A DNA stretch of 64,000 nt from Deinococcus aquiradiocola (GTDB lineage Bacteria; Deinococcota; Deinococci; Deinococcales; Deinococcaceae): positions 124,844-188,843 of the forward strand of contig NZ_BMOE01000002.1 in NCBI RefSeq assembly GCF_014646915.1. Reading direction: 5' to 3'. Positions 1 through 8,312 of this stretch are shown here, piece by piece. The position numbers and the translations under genes were made by a program. The first letter of the stretch is position 1, and the number at the start of each line of letters is the position of its first letter. The notes under the pieces are model-generated. The model did no database searches. It was given only the letters and a program-made list of their open reading frames with translations, and was not told the origin of the DNA.

Positions 1-861
1 GACATCGGCAACCCCTTCTTCTCGCAGCTGTTCCAGCACCTCGAAATGCTCGCCTTCGAGCGCGGCTACACCATGATCATGGGCAACACGCTCAGCACCC
101 GCGCCCTCGAACGCACGTACCTGCAGGCACTCAGCGAACGGCAGGTGGACGGCCTGCTGTACCTCGGCGGTCTCGCCAACGACGCCACCCCCGACCCGGA
201 AGACCTGCGTGCCGTGCAGGATGTCGCCGAACGCCTCCCCGTCGTTGTCGTGAACGGCGACCTGCCCGTGCCCGGCGTGGTCAGCAGCGTCCGCTCCGAC
301 GAACGCGGCGGCACGCGCGCCCTCCTCGATCTGCTCCGCGCGCACGGGCACACCCGCGTCGCCTTCCTCGGCGGCCGAAGCGACATCGGCAACACGCTGG
401 AGAAACTGGAGGAGTACCGCGCCGCCTTCCCGGACCTGCCGCCCGACTGGGTGCAGCTGAGCGGCCTGAGCATCGACGCGGGCCGAGGCGCCATGACGGC
501 CCTGCTGCGCCACCCGCAGCGGCCCACCGCCGCCGTGTGCATCAACGACCTCGTCGCGGCGGGCGCCCTCGCCGCCGCGCGCGAGCACGGCCTGACGCTC
601 CCGCGCGACCTGTCCGTCACGGGCTTCGACGACGTGTTCGTCGCGCAGGTCGTCACGCCCACCCTGACGACCGTGAACCACGACGACGCCTCCCTCGCCC
701 GCCACGCCCTCGACGCGCTCACCGGCAGCATCGAAGGAGAGCGGCCCGAACGGCACATCCTGATTCGCAGCAGCCTCGTGACGCGCGGCTCCGTCACCGA
801 CGCGCCCACCCTGCACCCCCTGACCGGGAACGCCACCCGCCGCGCCCGCACCGCCCGCTGA
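1..861 (+). CDS. LacI/GalR-family transcriptional regulator, 5' truncated
   Basis: The reading frame is open from the first base of the window, so the N-terminal helix-turn-helix is missing and only the 286-residue effector-binding part is seen. It begins DIGNPFFSQLF, the typical start of the periplasmic-binding-protein-like sugar domain of LacI regulators. Later landmarks are a GHTRVAFLGG strand about 100 residues in and the C-terminal block with CINDLVAAGAL and VTGFDDVFVAQVVTPTLTT, all standard for the family. Such proteins repress sugar-use genes until a sugar effector binds. The target genes probably lie outside the window, because the next gene is convergent. The effector cannot be told from sequence alone. 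Family assignment is confident. Confidence 0.93.
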   Translation, partial: DIGNPFFSQLFQHLEMLAFERGYTMIMGNTLSTRALERTYLQALSERQVDGLLYLGGLANDATPDPEDLRAVQDVAERLPVVVVNGDLPVPGVVSSVRSDERGGTRALLDLLRAHGHTRVAFLGGRSDIGNTLEKLEEYRAAFPDLPPDWVQLSGLSIDAGRGAMTALLRHPQRPTAAVCINDLVAAGALAAAREHGLTLPRDLSVTGFDDVFVAQVVTPTLTTVNHDDASLARHALDALTGSIEGERPERHILIRSSLVTRGSVTDAPTLHPLTGNATRRARTAR

Positions 862-931
862 CGCTGCGGGCGGGTCGTGCGGGTCGCACGGAATGCGTCT
901 GGTCCTTCCGGATGAGTTCATCGGGTCGGAA

Positions 932-963
932 CGAACCGATGGACCCGGATTCGTATCGGTTCG
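932..963. terminator. Candidate hairpin between convergent genes
   Basis: CGAACCGAT at 932-940 is the reverse complement of ATCGGTTCG at 955-963, giving a 9-bp stem with a 14-nt loop between the 3' ends of the LacI regulator and the BenE gene. There is no clear U-tract, so this is a weak terminator candidate. Confidence 0.35.
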
Positions 964-965
964 TG

Positions 966-2180
966 TCAGGCGGTCCGGGCCGGGCGGGATTCGGCCCAGT
1001 GCACCGCCAGGCCCGCCAGGATGCCCCAGAACGCCGACCCGATCCCGAAGGGCGTCACGCCGCTCAGCGTGACGAGCAGGATGACGGGCGCAGCGAGGCG
1101 ACCGCTGGCGCTCCCGTGGAAGGCGCCCTGCAGGCTGCTGCCCGTCGCGGCGAGCAGCGCGATCCCCGCGAGGGCCGCGAGCGCCTGCGGCGGCAGGATG
1201 CCCATCAGGTGCAGGAAGGTGCCCGCGAACAGTCCGAAGGCGATGTTGAACACGCCCGCCCACACGGCCGCCGTGTAGCGCCGCGCCGGGTCGGGGTTCG
1301 CCTCGGGGCCGCTCACGATGTTGGCGAGCAGCGCGCCGAGCGTCAGGTTGTGGCACCCGAAGAACGCCGCGCCGACACTCGCGGCGCCGCAGGCCTGCAT
1401 GACGGGTCCCGGCGCGGGCTCGTACCCGTTGGCCTTCAGCACCCCGAAGCCCGGCACGAACTGCCCCGTGAAGGCCAGCAGCGTGAGCGGCAGCGCGAGG
1501 TTCAGGGTGGCGTGCACGCTGAACGCCGGAAGCACGAACTCCGGGCGGGTCAGCGTGAACGGCACGCTCGCCGGGTGCCACAGGTGCAGCGCGCCGCTCG
1601 CGGCGACCGCGACCAGCAGCACGCCCGCCACCGCCCAGCGCGGCGCGACCTGCCGCAGCACGAAGTACGCGATGAGCATCGCGCCGACCAGCACCGGCGT
1701 CTGCTGCGACGCCTGCAGGGCACGGAATCCGAAGGGCAGCAGGATCGCGGCGTTGAGCGCGGCGGCGAGCGGCGTGGGGATGGCCTGCACGATCCGCGTG
1801 AGTGGCCGGAACGTGCCGAGCAGGATCACCAGCACGGCGGACGTGACGAAGGCCCCGACCGCCTCGCTGAACGGCACGCCCGGCAGGGCCGTCACGAGGA
1901 GCGCGATGCCGGGTGTGCTCCACGTGCTGATGATCGGCATGCGGGTCCGCAGGCTGAGGAGGATGCCGGTCACGCCGGTGAACACGGCGTGCGCCCACAG
2001 CCACGACATGGCCGTGCCGCTGGAGAGGTGCGCCGCCTGCGCGACCGAATAGATCAGGACGTTCGGTCCGGCCCAGCCGATCAGGATGGCGATCAGACCG
2101 CTCAGGACGCTGCTCGGCTGCGTGTCGCGCCAGAATCCCCGTGTGGGGCCGGGCGTGGCGGGGACGGGGTGGACGGTCAT
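966..2180 (-). CDS. benE: BenE-family benzoate/H+ symporter
   Basis: Predicted inner-membrane proton symporter of the BenE family, whose studied members import benzoate. The 404-residue protein has about 11-12 hydrophobic segments and family-typical stretches near the N-terminus such as FWRDTQPSSVLSGLIAIL and the STWSTPGIALL motif in the first third. I chose the ATG at 2180 (MTVHPVPATP) rather than the in-frame upstream starts because the homologous region begins there and the upstream part would run into the putative operator of the divergent regulator. The neighbour is a divergently read MocR-type regulator with tandem repeats in the shared promoter region, so it probably controls this transporter. 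No benzoate catabolic genes are nearby, so the true substrate is uncertain. Confidence 0.82.
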   Translation of the reverse strand: MTVHPVPATPGPTRGFWRDTQPSSVLSGLIAILIGWAGPNVLIYSVAQAAHLSSGTAMSWLWAHAVFTGVTGILLSLRTRMPIISTWSTPGIALLVTALPGVPFSEAVGAFVTSAVLVILLGTFRPLTRIVQAIPTPLAAALNAAILLPFGFRALQASQQTPVLVGAMLIAYFVLRQVAPRWAVAGVLLVAVAASGALHLWHPASVPFTLTRPEFVLPAFSVHATLNLALPLTLLAFTGQFVPGFGVLKANGYEPAPGPVMQACGAASVGAAFFGCHNLTLGALLANIVSGPEANPDPARRYTAAVWAGVFNIAFGLFAGTFLHLMGILPPQALAALAGIALLAATGSSLQGAFHGSASGRLAAPVILLVTLSGVTPFGIGSAFWGILAGLAVHWAESRPARTA

Positions 2181-2200
2181 GGCTCCAGTGTGGATGCAGG

Positions 2201-2272
2201 TGGACTGCTGCGCGAGAGGCAATACTGGACCAATTGGACTGCATGCCTTCCCAACTGGCCGGATTGGACTGC
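2201..2272. promoter_or_regulatory. Tandem MocR-type operator candidate
   Basis: Two 19-base direct repeats, ACTGGACCAATTGGACTGC (2224-2242) and ACTGGCCGGATTGGACTGC (2254-2272), match at 16 of 19 positions and start exactly 30 bases apart, about three helical turns. The 8-mer TGGACTGC occurs a third time at 2201-2208. The repeats fill the gap between the divergent benE and MocR genes. Direct-repeat operators are known for MocR/PdxR regulators. Confidence 0.6.
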
Positions 2273-2284
2273 TACACTCGGGGT

Positions 2285-3712
2285 ATGGACTCCCCGCACT
2301 GGACGGCCCTCCTGAGCGGCTGGCGCGACGCGCCCGGCACCCTCCCGTCCCGCCTCGCGCTGAAGCTCCGCACGCACATCCAGGCGGGCCGCCTCAGCAG
2401 CGACGACCCGCTTCCCGCTGAACGCGCCCTCAGTGCCCTGCTCGGCGTGAGCCGCAGCGTCGTTGTCACCACCTACGACGACCTCGCCGCCGGAGGCTGG
2501 ATCACCCGCAGGCGCGGCAGCGGCACCCGTGTCGCCGCCACCGCCCCCCGCAGGCAGGGCGTCCTCACGCTCCGCACGCCGCTCAACCAGACGCCCACAC
2601 CCGACCGCGAACTGGACTTCACGCACGCCGTCCCGTACCTCACGCCCGCCCACCGGCAGGAACTCGTCGCCGCCGCACGGGACGCCTTCCAGGAGAGCCT
2701 CTACCATCCGCTCGGCCTTCCGGACCTGCGCGCCCTGCTCGCCGACACGTACCGCGCAGAGGGGCTCCCCACCCGCCCCGAGCAGGTCTTCATCACGACC
2801 GGCGCGCAGCAGGCCATCTCCCTGACCGCCGGGACGCTCCTGCAACGCGGGGACGCCGCCCTGATGGAGACGCCCACGTACTTCGGGGCCATCGACGTGT
2901 TCCGCGCGGCCGGCGCGTCCCTCGTCGGCGTGCCCGTCGGCCCGCACGGCGTGCGGCACGAGGACTTCCTGACGGCCGCCCGCACGCACCACCCGCGCCT
3001 CGCGTTCCTCACGCCCACCTTCCAGAACCCCACCGGGACCGTCATGCCCGCCCGGACCCGCCAACTCATCGCGGCGCACGCGCACGACACGGCCCTGCCC
3101 GTCATCGAGGACGACACCCTCATCGACCTGGACTTCGGAGACGGTGACGGCCGCCACGTCGTCCCGCCGCGCCTCGCGACGTACGCGCCCGACGCGCCCA
3201 TCGTGAACGTCGGCTCGCTCAGCAAACTGTACTGGGCGGGCCTGCGCGTCGGCTGGATGCGCGTCCCCGACCTGCTGCACGGCCCGCTGATGCAGGCGAA
3301 GACCCTCACGGACTTCGGCGGCAGTCTTCCCGCGCAGCACATCGCCCTGCGGCTCCTGCAGGACCTGCCGCGCCTGCGCCGCGAGCGCCGCGAGCACGTC
3401 ACGCACGCCCGCGACCTGCTCGCGCACCTGCTGCGCACGCACCTGCCCGGCTGGAGTTTCGACCTGCCGGACGGCGGGCAGTTCCTGTGGGTGCGCCTCC
3501 CGACCGAGCACGCCAGTCACTTCACGCACCACGCCGCGCGGCACGGCCTGCGGCTCTTCCCGGGCGCGTCCATGGGCGTCCAGACGCTCCCCGACCATTA
3601 CCTGCGCCTCCCGTTCACGGTGGACCCCGCCCGCCTCCCGGACGCCGTCGCGAGACTTCAGGCGGCCTGGGCGTCCTTCCAGATGCGCGAGGGAGGCGAG
3701 CGCCTCGCCTGA
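2285..3712 (+). CDS. MocR/PdxR-type GntR regulator with aminotransferase-like domain
   Basis: A 475-residue regulator with an N-terminal GntR winged helix (about residues 15-80; LPAERALSALLGVSRSVVVTTYDDL is the recognition region) fused to a fold-type-I aminotransferase domain (about 115-470). The PLP-binding motif VGSLSKLYWAGLRVGWM places the Schiff-base lysine at residue 314. Other aminotransferase marks are FLTPTFQNPTG and IEDD. Members of this family sense PLP or an amino-group ligand and often control the divergent gene, here benE. The ATG at 2285 is chosen because it follows the tandem repeats directly and the GntR domain starts a few residues later; the frame can be extended upstream only by crossing the operator. 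Family assignment is confident, the ligand unknown. Confidence 0.9.
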   Translation: MDSPHWTALLSGWRDAPGTLPSRLALKLRTHIQAGRLSSDDPLPAERALSALLGVSRSVVVTTYDDLAAGGWITRRRGSGTRVAATAPRRQGVLTLRTPLNQTPTPDRELDFTHAVPYLTPAHRQELVAAARDAFQESLYHPLGLPDLRALLADTYRAEGLPTRPEQVFITTGAQQAISLTAGTLLQRGDAALMETPTYFGAIDVFRAAGASLVGVPVGPHGVRHEDFLTAARTHHPRLAFLTPTFQNPTGTVMPARTRQLIAAHAHDTALPVIEDDTLIDLDFGDGDGRHVVPPRLATYAPDAPIVNVGSLSKLYWAGLRVGWMRVPDLLHGPLMQAKTLTDFGGSLPAQHIALRLLQDLPRLRRERREHVTHARDLLAHLLRTHLPGWSFDLPDGGQFLWVRLPTEHASHFTHHAARHGLRLFPGASMGVQTLPDHYLRLPFTVDPARLPDAVARLQAAWASFQMREGGERLA

Positions 3713-3799
3713 CTCCCCCCGCCACGCGCGCCGCACCGTGAGGGCCGCGTCAGCTGCGCTTCATGATCCGGCCCGCCCCGCGTGCTCAAGTGTTCACCC

Positions 3800-5188
3800 A
3801 TGACGCGCCGACTCCTGCCCCTGCTCCTCCTGCTCGCCGGTGAGGTGCTGGCCGCCCAGGCCGCCACCGTCCGGCCCGGCGACACCCTGTACCGCGTGTC
3901 CGTCCGGACGGGCGTCACCGTCGCGCACCTGCGGCAGTGGAACGCCCTGCAGGGCACCACCATCCATGCCGGGCAGACGCTGCGCCTCACGCCGCCCACC
4001 GCCCGCCCTGCCGTCCGGGCCGCGACCACGTTCGCCGCCCCCAGACCTGCACAGCCCCGCACTGCCCAGTCCAGTCCCGCCCGGCCTCACCCTGTCCAGG
4101 CCCGCACGTACCGCGTGATGCCCGGCGACACGCTCAGCAGCATCGCCCGCCGCACCGGCACCACCGTCCGCGCCCTCCAGACCGCGAACCGCCTGCGCGG
4201 CACCACCCTGCAGCCCGGGCAACGCCTCACCCTGCCCGCCGCCGCCCACGCGCCCGCTGCCCACGCGCCCGCCGCCCCAGCACGGCCCCGCACCACCGAG
4301 GTGCGCGTCGTGTACCGCCACGTCCGCGTCACCCTCAAGGACACCGAAGCGGCCCTCGCCCGGCGTTACCACACCACGCCCACCACCCTGCGCGCCCTCA
4401 ACCACCTCGGCCGGACGTCCGTCCAGCCGGGCATGAAGGTGCTCGTCCCGCAGCGCGTGCCCGTCCCCATCCCGCCCGCACCGCGCGGCGCGGCCGTCAC
4501 GCACAAGCACCTGCGGCCCCTGAACGTCCCCGTCGAAGTGCTGCACGTCGACCTGCGCCACCGCGGCGTCCTCGTCACGCCCGTCCTCCCCGCGGGCGGA
4601 CTCGGCAGCGGCGCGCGCGTCAGCACCCTCGCCGCCCGCAGCGGCGCCCGCGCCGTCATCAACGGCGGGTACTTCCACGTCACGTCCTACCAGCCCGCCG
4701 GGGACCTCGTCATGCAGGGCCGTCTCCTCACGTGGGGCCGCATCCCCACCGCGCTCGCCATCACGCCCGACAACCGCGCCACCATCGCGCCCAGCACCAC
4801 CGCCCTCCTGGGAAGGCCGCTCGACGCCACCTGGACCGGCATGGAGACCGTCATCGCGACCGGCCCGCGCATCCTGCGCGCGGGCGAAGTGCAGCGCACC
4901 TTCAGCGCCGCGTACCACGACACGGGCGTCTTCCGCCGCGCCGCCCGCAGCGCCGTCGGCCTGAACGGCAACCGCGACCTGGTCTTCGTCAGCACCCGCA
5001 CGCCCCTCACCGCGCCCGAAATGGGCAAGGTCATGCGGCGACTCGGCCTCCGGGACGCCCTGCTCCTCGACGGCGGCAGCAGCACCGGCATGAGCGTGCA
5101 GGGCCACACTCTCCTCGAGAGTGGCCGCAAGCTGAGTTACGGGATCGGCATCTACGCCGACTACCGGGGCCGCCGCTACGCCCGCTGA
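3800..5188 (+). CDS. Exported LysM-repeat phosphodiester glycosidase-domain protein
   Basis: A 462-residue exported protein. Residues 1-22 form a signal peptide (MTRRLLPLLLLLAGEVLAAQA). Three LysM peptidoglycan-binding modules follow at roughly 23-66 (VRPGDTLYRVSVRTG), 98-143 (VMPGDTLSSIARRTG) and 165-210; the third is diverged and has VTLKDTEAALARR in place of the GDT core. The C-terminal half (about 225-455) is a phosphodiester glycosidase (NAGPA) domain with the motifs AVINGGYF and ALLLDGGSSTGMS. It probably sits at the cell wall and acts on phosphodiester-linked glycans; the substrate is unknown. An in-frame start at 3782 exists, but 3800 gives a clean signal peptide. It is a single gene, with repeat copy A just downstream. 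Confidence 0.88.
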   Translation: MTRRLLPLLLLLAGEVLAAQAATVRPGDTLYRVSVRTGVTVAHLRQWNALQGTTIHAGQTLRLTPPTARPAVRAATTFAAPRPAQPRTAQSSPARPHPVQARTYRVMPGDTLSSIARRTGTTVRALQTANRLRGTTLQPGQRLTLPAAAHAPAAHAPAAPARPRTTEVRVVYRHVRVTLKDTEAALARRYHTTPTTLRALNHLGRTSVQPGMKVLVPQRVPVPIPPAPRGAAVTHKHLRPLNVPVEVLHVDLRHRGVLVTPVLPAGGLGSGARVSTLAARSGARAVINGGYFHVTSYQPAGDLVMQGRLLTWGRIPTALAITPDNRATIAPSTTALLGRPLDATWTGMETVIATGPRILRAGEVQRTFSAAYHDTGVFRRAARSAVGLNGNRDLVFVSTRTPLTAPEMGKVMRRLGLRDALLLDGGSSTGMSVQGHTLLESGRKLSYGIGIYADYRGRRYAR

Positions 5189-5216
5189 ACCGGGCGCTGC
5201 GCCGCTCCGCCGGGTC

Positions 5217-5347
5217 TCATACGGTTTTGATCCAATTCCAGGGATGGCGGGAACACCACCGCCATCCCATCCATCTCCTCAAAACCGTACTCTTTGACGC
5301 TCGCTCCGCTCGGCTGAACTCTATAAGTTCAGCTCAAACCTTTATCA
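5217..5347 (+). repeat. MITE-like small repeat, copy A
   Basis: About 131 bases bounded by TCATACGGT and a diverged ACCTTTATCA end. Inside are perfect inverted arms ACGGTTTTGA (5221-5230) / TCAAAACCGT (5279-5288), a nested stem GGGATGGCGG (5241-5250) / CCGCCATCCC (5259-5268), and a tail hairpin GCTGAACT (5313-5320) / AGTTCAGC (5326-5333). It matches the copy at 55855-55985 read on the other strand along its whole length. Its last three bases are the stop codon of the next gene. The layout resembles the small noncoding repeats known in Deinococcus. Confidence 0.82.
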
Positions 5348-5836
5348 GGGCGCCGTGCCGGACGGTCTGTCCAGGACCGCCGCGACTTCCGAGCCGTCGA
5401 GCTTCGGACCGGTCATCGTGCAGTGGAAGCCCACCCGGCGGGAGGTTCCGGAGGCGTTCTTCACGTCCACCGCGCTCACCCATGTCCATGAGGCTGTGGT
5501 GCGCGACCACATCGGCGGTGCGCTTTCAGGGACCGCCCTGATCCGTTTCCCGAGCTGGTACTGTGCGCTGGCCCAGCAGCCGTTCCGGACATTGGCCGCC
5601 GTGGCAGCCGCCAGTGAATCAGCCGCGTACCCCTCACGGAGTGCGCGTTCGGTCGCTGACTGCTGGTCGGCCGCTGCTCGCCGCGCGGGATCGTTCCAGA
5701 CGGTGTAGGCCGACAGGCCGAGCGACGTGAGCGCCAGCACGATGCCCACGATCTGCAGCGGGGAAGTCCATCCTGGCGGACGGGACCCCGGTTCCCCTGT
5801 GCCCTGGTCCTGTGGTGTACCGATCGACCTCGTCAT
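5345..5836 (-). CDS. Hypothetical single-pass membrane protein
   Basis: I do not recognise this 163-residue protein. Residues about 1-24 are polar and proline-rich, about 27-46 form one membrane segment (PLQIVGIVLALTSLGLSAYTVW), and an alanine/arginine-rich, probably helical stretch follows. The C-terminal domain (about 85-160) has two cysteines and several tryptophans (RNGCWASAQ, TTASWTWVSAVDVKN, FHCTMTG) and is probably outside the membrane. The stop codon lies in the terminal inverted repeat of repeat copy A, so the present C-terminus may have been set by insertion of that element. The ATG at 5836 is the first in frame. Confidence 0.62.
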   Translation of the reverse strand: MTRSIGTPQDQGTGEPGSRPPGWTSPLQIVGIVLALTSLGLSAYTVWNDPARRAAADQQSATERALREGYAADSLAAATAANVRNGCWASAQYQLGKRIRAVPESAPPMWSRTTASWTWVSAVDVKNASGTSRRVGFHCTMTGPKLDGSEVAAVLDRPSGTAP

Positions 5837-5940
5837 GCCTCACGGTATACACCTTCGGGCGGCTTTCCGCCGTGTCAACAGTCGCTCCTCCGGCCGTGGG
5901 TCGCGACGGCCCGTGCTCGTTTCGCCCCTATCATGGGTGC

Positions 5941-6750
5941 ATGGATGATCCGCGCGTGCTGCTGCCGCTGGCTGGGCTGTCGTTCGGTTCGCCGTCCGGC
6001 GCGGCGCGGTCGTCCTTTCCCTGGACGGTCCCGTTCGTCCGTCAGGAGCTTCGCCTGCAGTTCGGGCGCCCGGTCACGCTGTTCGTCGGGGAGAACGGGG
6101 CGGGCAAGAGTACCCTGCTGGAAGCGGTGGCCGTGGAGGCCGACCTGCCGAGCGCGGGCAGCGAGGACGTGCAGCGCGATCCGACGCTGTGGGCCGCGCG
6201 TGAACTGTCGTCGTGCCTGCGGCTGTCGTGGAACCGGCGGGCGCGCACGGGGTTCTTCCTGCGGGCCGAGGATTTCTTCGGGTACGCGCGCCGCACGCAG
6301 ACGATGAAGGCCGAGGCCGAAGCGGAACTCGGCCGCATCCGGGCGGTGGACGGGCCGCTGGCCCTGCACGCGCAGCCTCACGCGGGCGCGGTTCACGCGC
6401 TGCGGCACCTGTACGGTGAGGGGCTGGACGCGCGGTCGCACGGGGAGGCGTTCCTGCGGCTGTTCGAGGCGAGGGTGCGTGGGGGCGGGCTGTTCATTCT
6501 GGACGAGCCCGAGGCGGCCCTGTCGCCGCTGCGGCAGCTGTCCCTGATCTCGCTCGTCCGGGCGGCGGCGGAGCGGGGCGCGCAGTTCCTGATCGCGACG
6601 CATTCCCCGGTCCTGCTCGCGTTTCCAGGCGCGCAGATCCTGCATGTGGACGCCGAGGGTGTGCGGGAGGCGCGGTATGACGATCTGGAACACGTGAGGC
6701 TCATGCGGGATTTCCTGGCGAATCCGGGGGCGTTCCTGCGGCACCTGTAG
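5941..6750 (+). CDS. SMC/ABC-like AAA ATPase
   Basis: A 269-residue soluble ATPase of the predicted-ATPase (COG3910-like) type. The Walker A motif GENGAGKST lies near residue 50, the Walker B with adjacent helix is FILDEPEAALSPLRQ near residue 185, and the switch histidine is in IATHSPVLLAFPGAQI near residue 220. This ABC-type ATPase core has no transmembrane part and no coiled coil. The ATG at 5941 (MDDPRVLLPLAGL) is preferred over upstream in-frame starts because the homologous part begins there. It stands alone, between a hypothetical gene and a VWA gene with its own promoter, so partners are not apparent. Related proteins are widespread stand-alone ATPases of unclear role. Confidence 0.82.
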   Translation: MDDPRVLLPLAGLSFGSPSGAARSSFPWTVPFVRQELRLQFGRPVTLFVGENGAGKSTLLEAVAVEADLPSAGSEDVQRDPTLWAARELSSCLRLSWNRRARTGFFLRAEDFFGYARRTQTMKAEAEAELGRIRAVDGPLALHAQPHAGAVHALRHLYGEGLDARSHGEAFLRLFEARVRGGGLFILDEPEAALSPLRQLSLISLVRAAAERGAQFLIATHSPVLLAFPGAQILHVDAEGVREARYDDLEHVRLMRDFLANPGAFLRHL

Positions 6751-6820
6751 CGGCGGGGCTGTATGGGCGGGGATCTGGCCGGGGCGGACTCCGCCGAAAT
6801 ACTTACATATCCATTAAGCG

Positions 6821-6849
6821 TTGACAACCTGAATTGTCATTGTTAGTGT
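6821..6849 (+). promoter_or_regulatory. Promoter with overlapping palindrome upstream of the VWA gene
   Basis: TTGACA (6821-6826) and TAGTGT (6844-6849) are spaced 17 bases apart, a plausible sigma-70-type promoter. The inverted repeat TGACAA (6822-6827) / TTGTCA (6834-6839) overlaps the -35 box and spacer, as expected for an operator. The local AT-rich patch stands out in this GC-rich window. Confidence 0.5.
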
Positions 6850-6965
6850 GGAGGGGTCCGCCCACCCTTCACCCTCCAGGCCGTCAGCCCACCCCCCACC
6901 GACCTCACCGCACCCGCTGCGGCGAGCACGCCCCCGTCCACCCCGGCGCGCGAAAGGAGCATCCG

Positions 6966-8222
6966 ATGACCCAGCCCACCACCCCCCACCCCACCATCAC
7001 CTTCCGCCCCCTGCGCCCCGCCCTGCAGAGTGGCGAGGACCAGTTCCTCGACGTGCTCGTGCGCGTCACGCCGCCCGCCCGCCCGGAAACGCCCACGCCC
7101 CGCGCGCCGCTCAACGTGTCGCTCGTCCTCGACCGCAGCGGCAGCATGCAGGGCGAGAAGCTCGACACCGCGAAACGCGTCGCGCTCGCCGTGCTGGACG
7201 ACCTCGGACCGCTCGACCGATTCAGCGTCGTCACCTTCGACGACGCCGTCCACGTCCTCGTGCCCAGCACCACCGCGCAGAACGCCGCGCACGCCCGCAC
7301 CCTCATCCGCGGCATCGAGGTGGGCGGCAGCACCGCACTGTTCCCCGCCTGGGTCGAAGGGTCCACGCAGGTCGCCGCGCACCTCGCGCCGGGCGTGCTG
7401 AGCCGCGTGCTGCTGCTCAGCGACGGGCAGGCGAACGCGGGCCTCACCGACCCCGCCGCCATCCGCCGTCACGTCGCCCGGCTCGCGGAGCGCGGCGTGA
7501 GCACCAGCACCTTCGGGATGGGCGACGACTACGACGAGGAACTCCTCGAAGGCATGGCGAACGCCGGGGACGGCCACGCGTACTACGTGGAGCGCGCGCA
7601 GGACCTCTCGGCACTGTTCGCGGCGGAACTGCGCGGCCTCGCCGCACAGTACGGCCGCACCGTCAGCCTCGGCGTGGAACCGAACCCAGGCACCGGCATC
7701 CGGCTGCACGACACGCTCAACGACTTCGAGCAGAACGCGCTCGGCCGGGCGCAACTCCCGAACCTGCAGTACGGCGACGCGACCGACGCCGTGGTGCGCC
7801 TGCACGTGCCCACCCCCGAGCAGACCACGCTGCTCCCCGTGATGCGCGTGCGCCTCGCCTGGACGGACCCCCTCACGGGACGCCGCAGCATCCTGCGCGC
7901 GCAACTGGACCTGCCGGTCCTGCCGCAGGACACGTACGCGGCCATCCCCGAGGACGAGGAGGTCGCGGCCACCGTGACGCGCCTCCTGCTCGCGCGCAGC
8001 AAGGCCGACGCGGCCCGCGCCTGGAAGGCCGGGGACCACGGGGCCGCCGCGCACGCCATGACGACCGCGTCCATGCTCGTGGCGTCCGCGCCGCCCTCCG
8101 AGTACCTGCAGGACGACATCGCGGAGTTCCGCGTGCTCGAAGCGCACGTGCAGCATGGCGACGAGGCGCGCGCCCGCAAGATCGCGTCCAGTCAGGCATA
8201 CAGCCGCCGCCGCAGCCGCTGA
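6966..8222 (+). CDS. von Willebrand factor type A domain protein
   Basis: A 418-residue protein with no signal peptide or membrane segment. The VWA domain runs from about residue 45 to 215 and carries a MIDAS metal site: the DxSxS motif is in LVLDRSGSMQGEK, the threonine in IEVGGSTALFPAW, and the aspartate in VLLLSDGQANAGLTD. The C-terminal part (about 220-418) resembles the region after VWA in many bacterial cytosolic VWA proteins. The ATG at 6966 follows a GAAAGGAG ribosome-binding site. It is probably a scaffolding protein that binds a partner through a metal-bridged carboxylate; the partner cannot be inferred. It is transcribed alone from the promoter at 6821-6849 and ended by a strong hairpin. 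Confidence 0.87.
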   Translation: MTQPTTPHPTITFRPLRPALQSGEDQFLDVLVRVTPPARPETPTPRAPLNVSLVLDRSGSMQGEKLDTAKRVALAVLDDLGPLDRFSVVTFDDAVHVLVPSTTAQNAAHARTLIRGIEVGGSTALFPAWVEGSTQVAAHLAPGVLSRVLLLSDGQANAGLTDPAAIRRHVARLAERGVSTSTFGMGDDYDEELLEGMANAGDGHAYYVERAQDLSALFAAELRGLAAQYGRTVSLGVEPNPGTGIRLHDTLNDFEQNALGRAQLPNLQYGDATDAVVRLHVPTPEQTTLLPVMRVRLAWTDPLTGRRSILRAQLDLPVLPQDTYAAIPEDEEVAATVTRLLLARSKADAARAWKAGDHGAAAHAMTTASMLVASAPPSEYLQDDIAEFRVLEAHVQHGDEARARKIASSQAYSRRRSR

Positions 8223-8242
8223 CTTCCCCCGGTCCACCTTGA

Positions 8243-8287
8243 CACGGGCACGCCGCCGACCCTCGGAGGGTCGGCGGCGTGCCCGTG
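8243..8287. terminator. Long perfect hairpin between convergent genes
   Basis: A 45-base perfect inverted repeat with 22-bp arms around one central base. The left arm starts CACGGGCACGCCGCC and the right arm ends GGCGGCGTGCCCGTG. It lies between the 3' ends of the VWA gene and the debranching-enzyme gene and probably terminates both transcripts. Confidence 0.82.
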
Positions 8288-8312
8288 CTTTCAGGCTGCG
8301 TGCGGCGGAGCT

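Noticed and set aside
6821..6849. Deinococcus radiation/desiccation response motif
   Set aside because: The palindrome TGACAA-N6-TTGTCA does not match the known 17-base motif.
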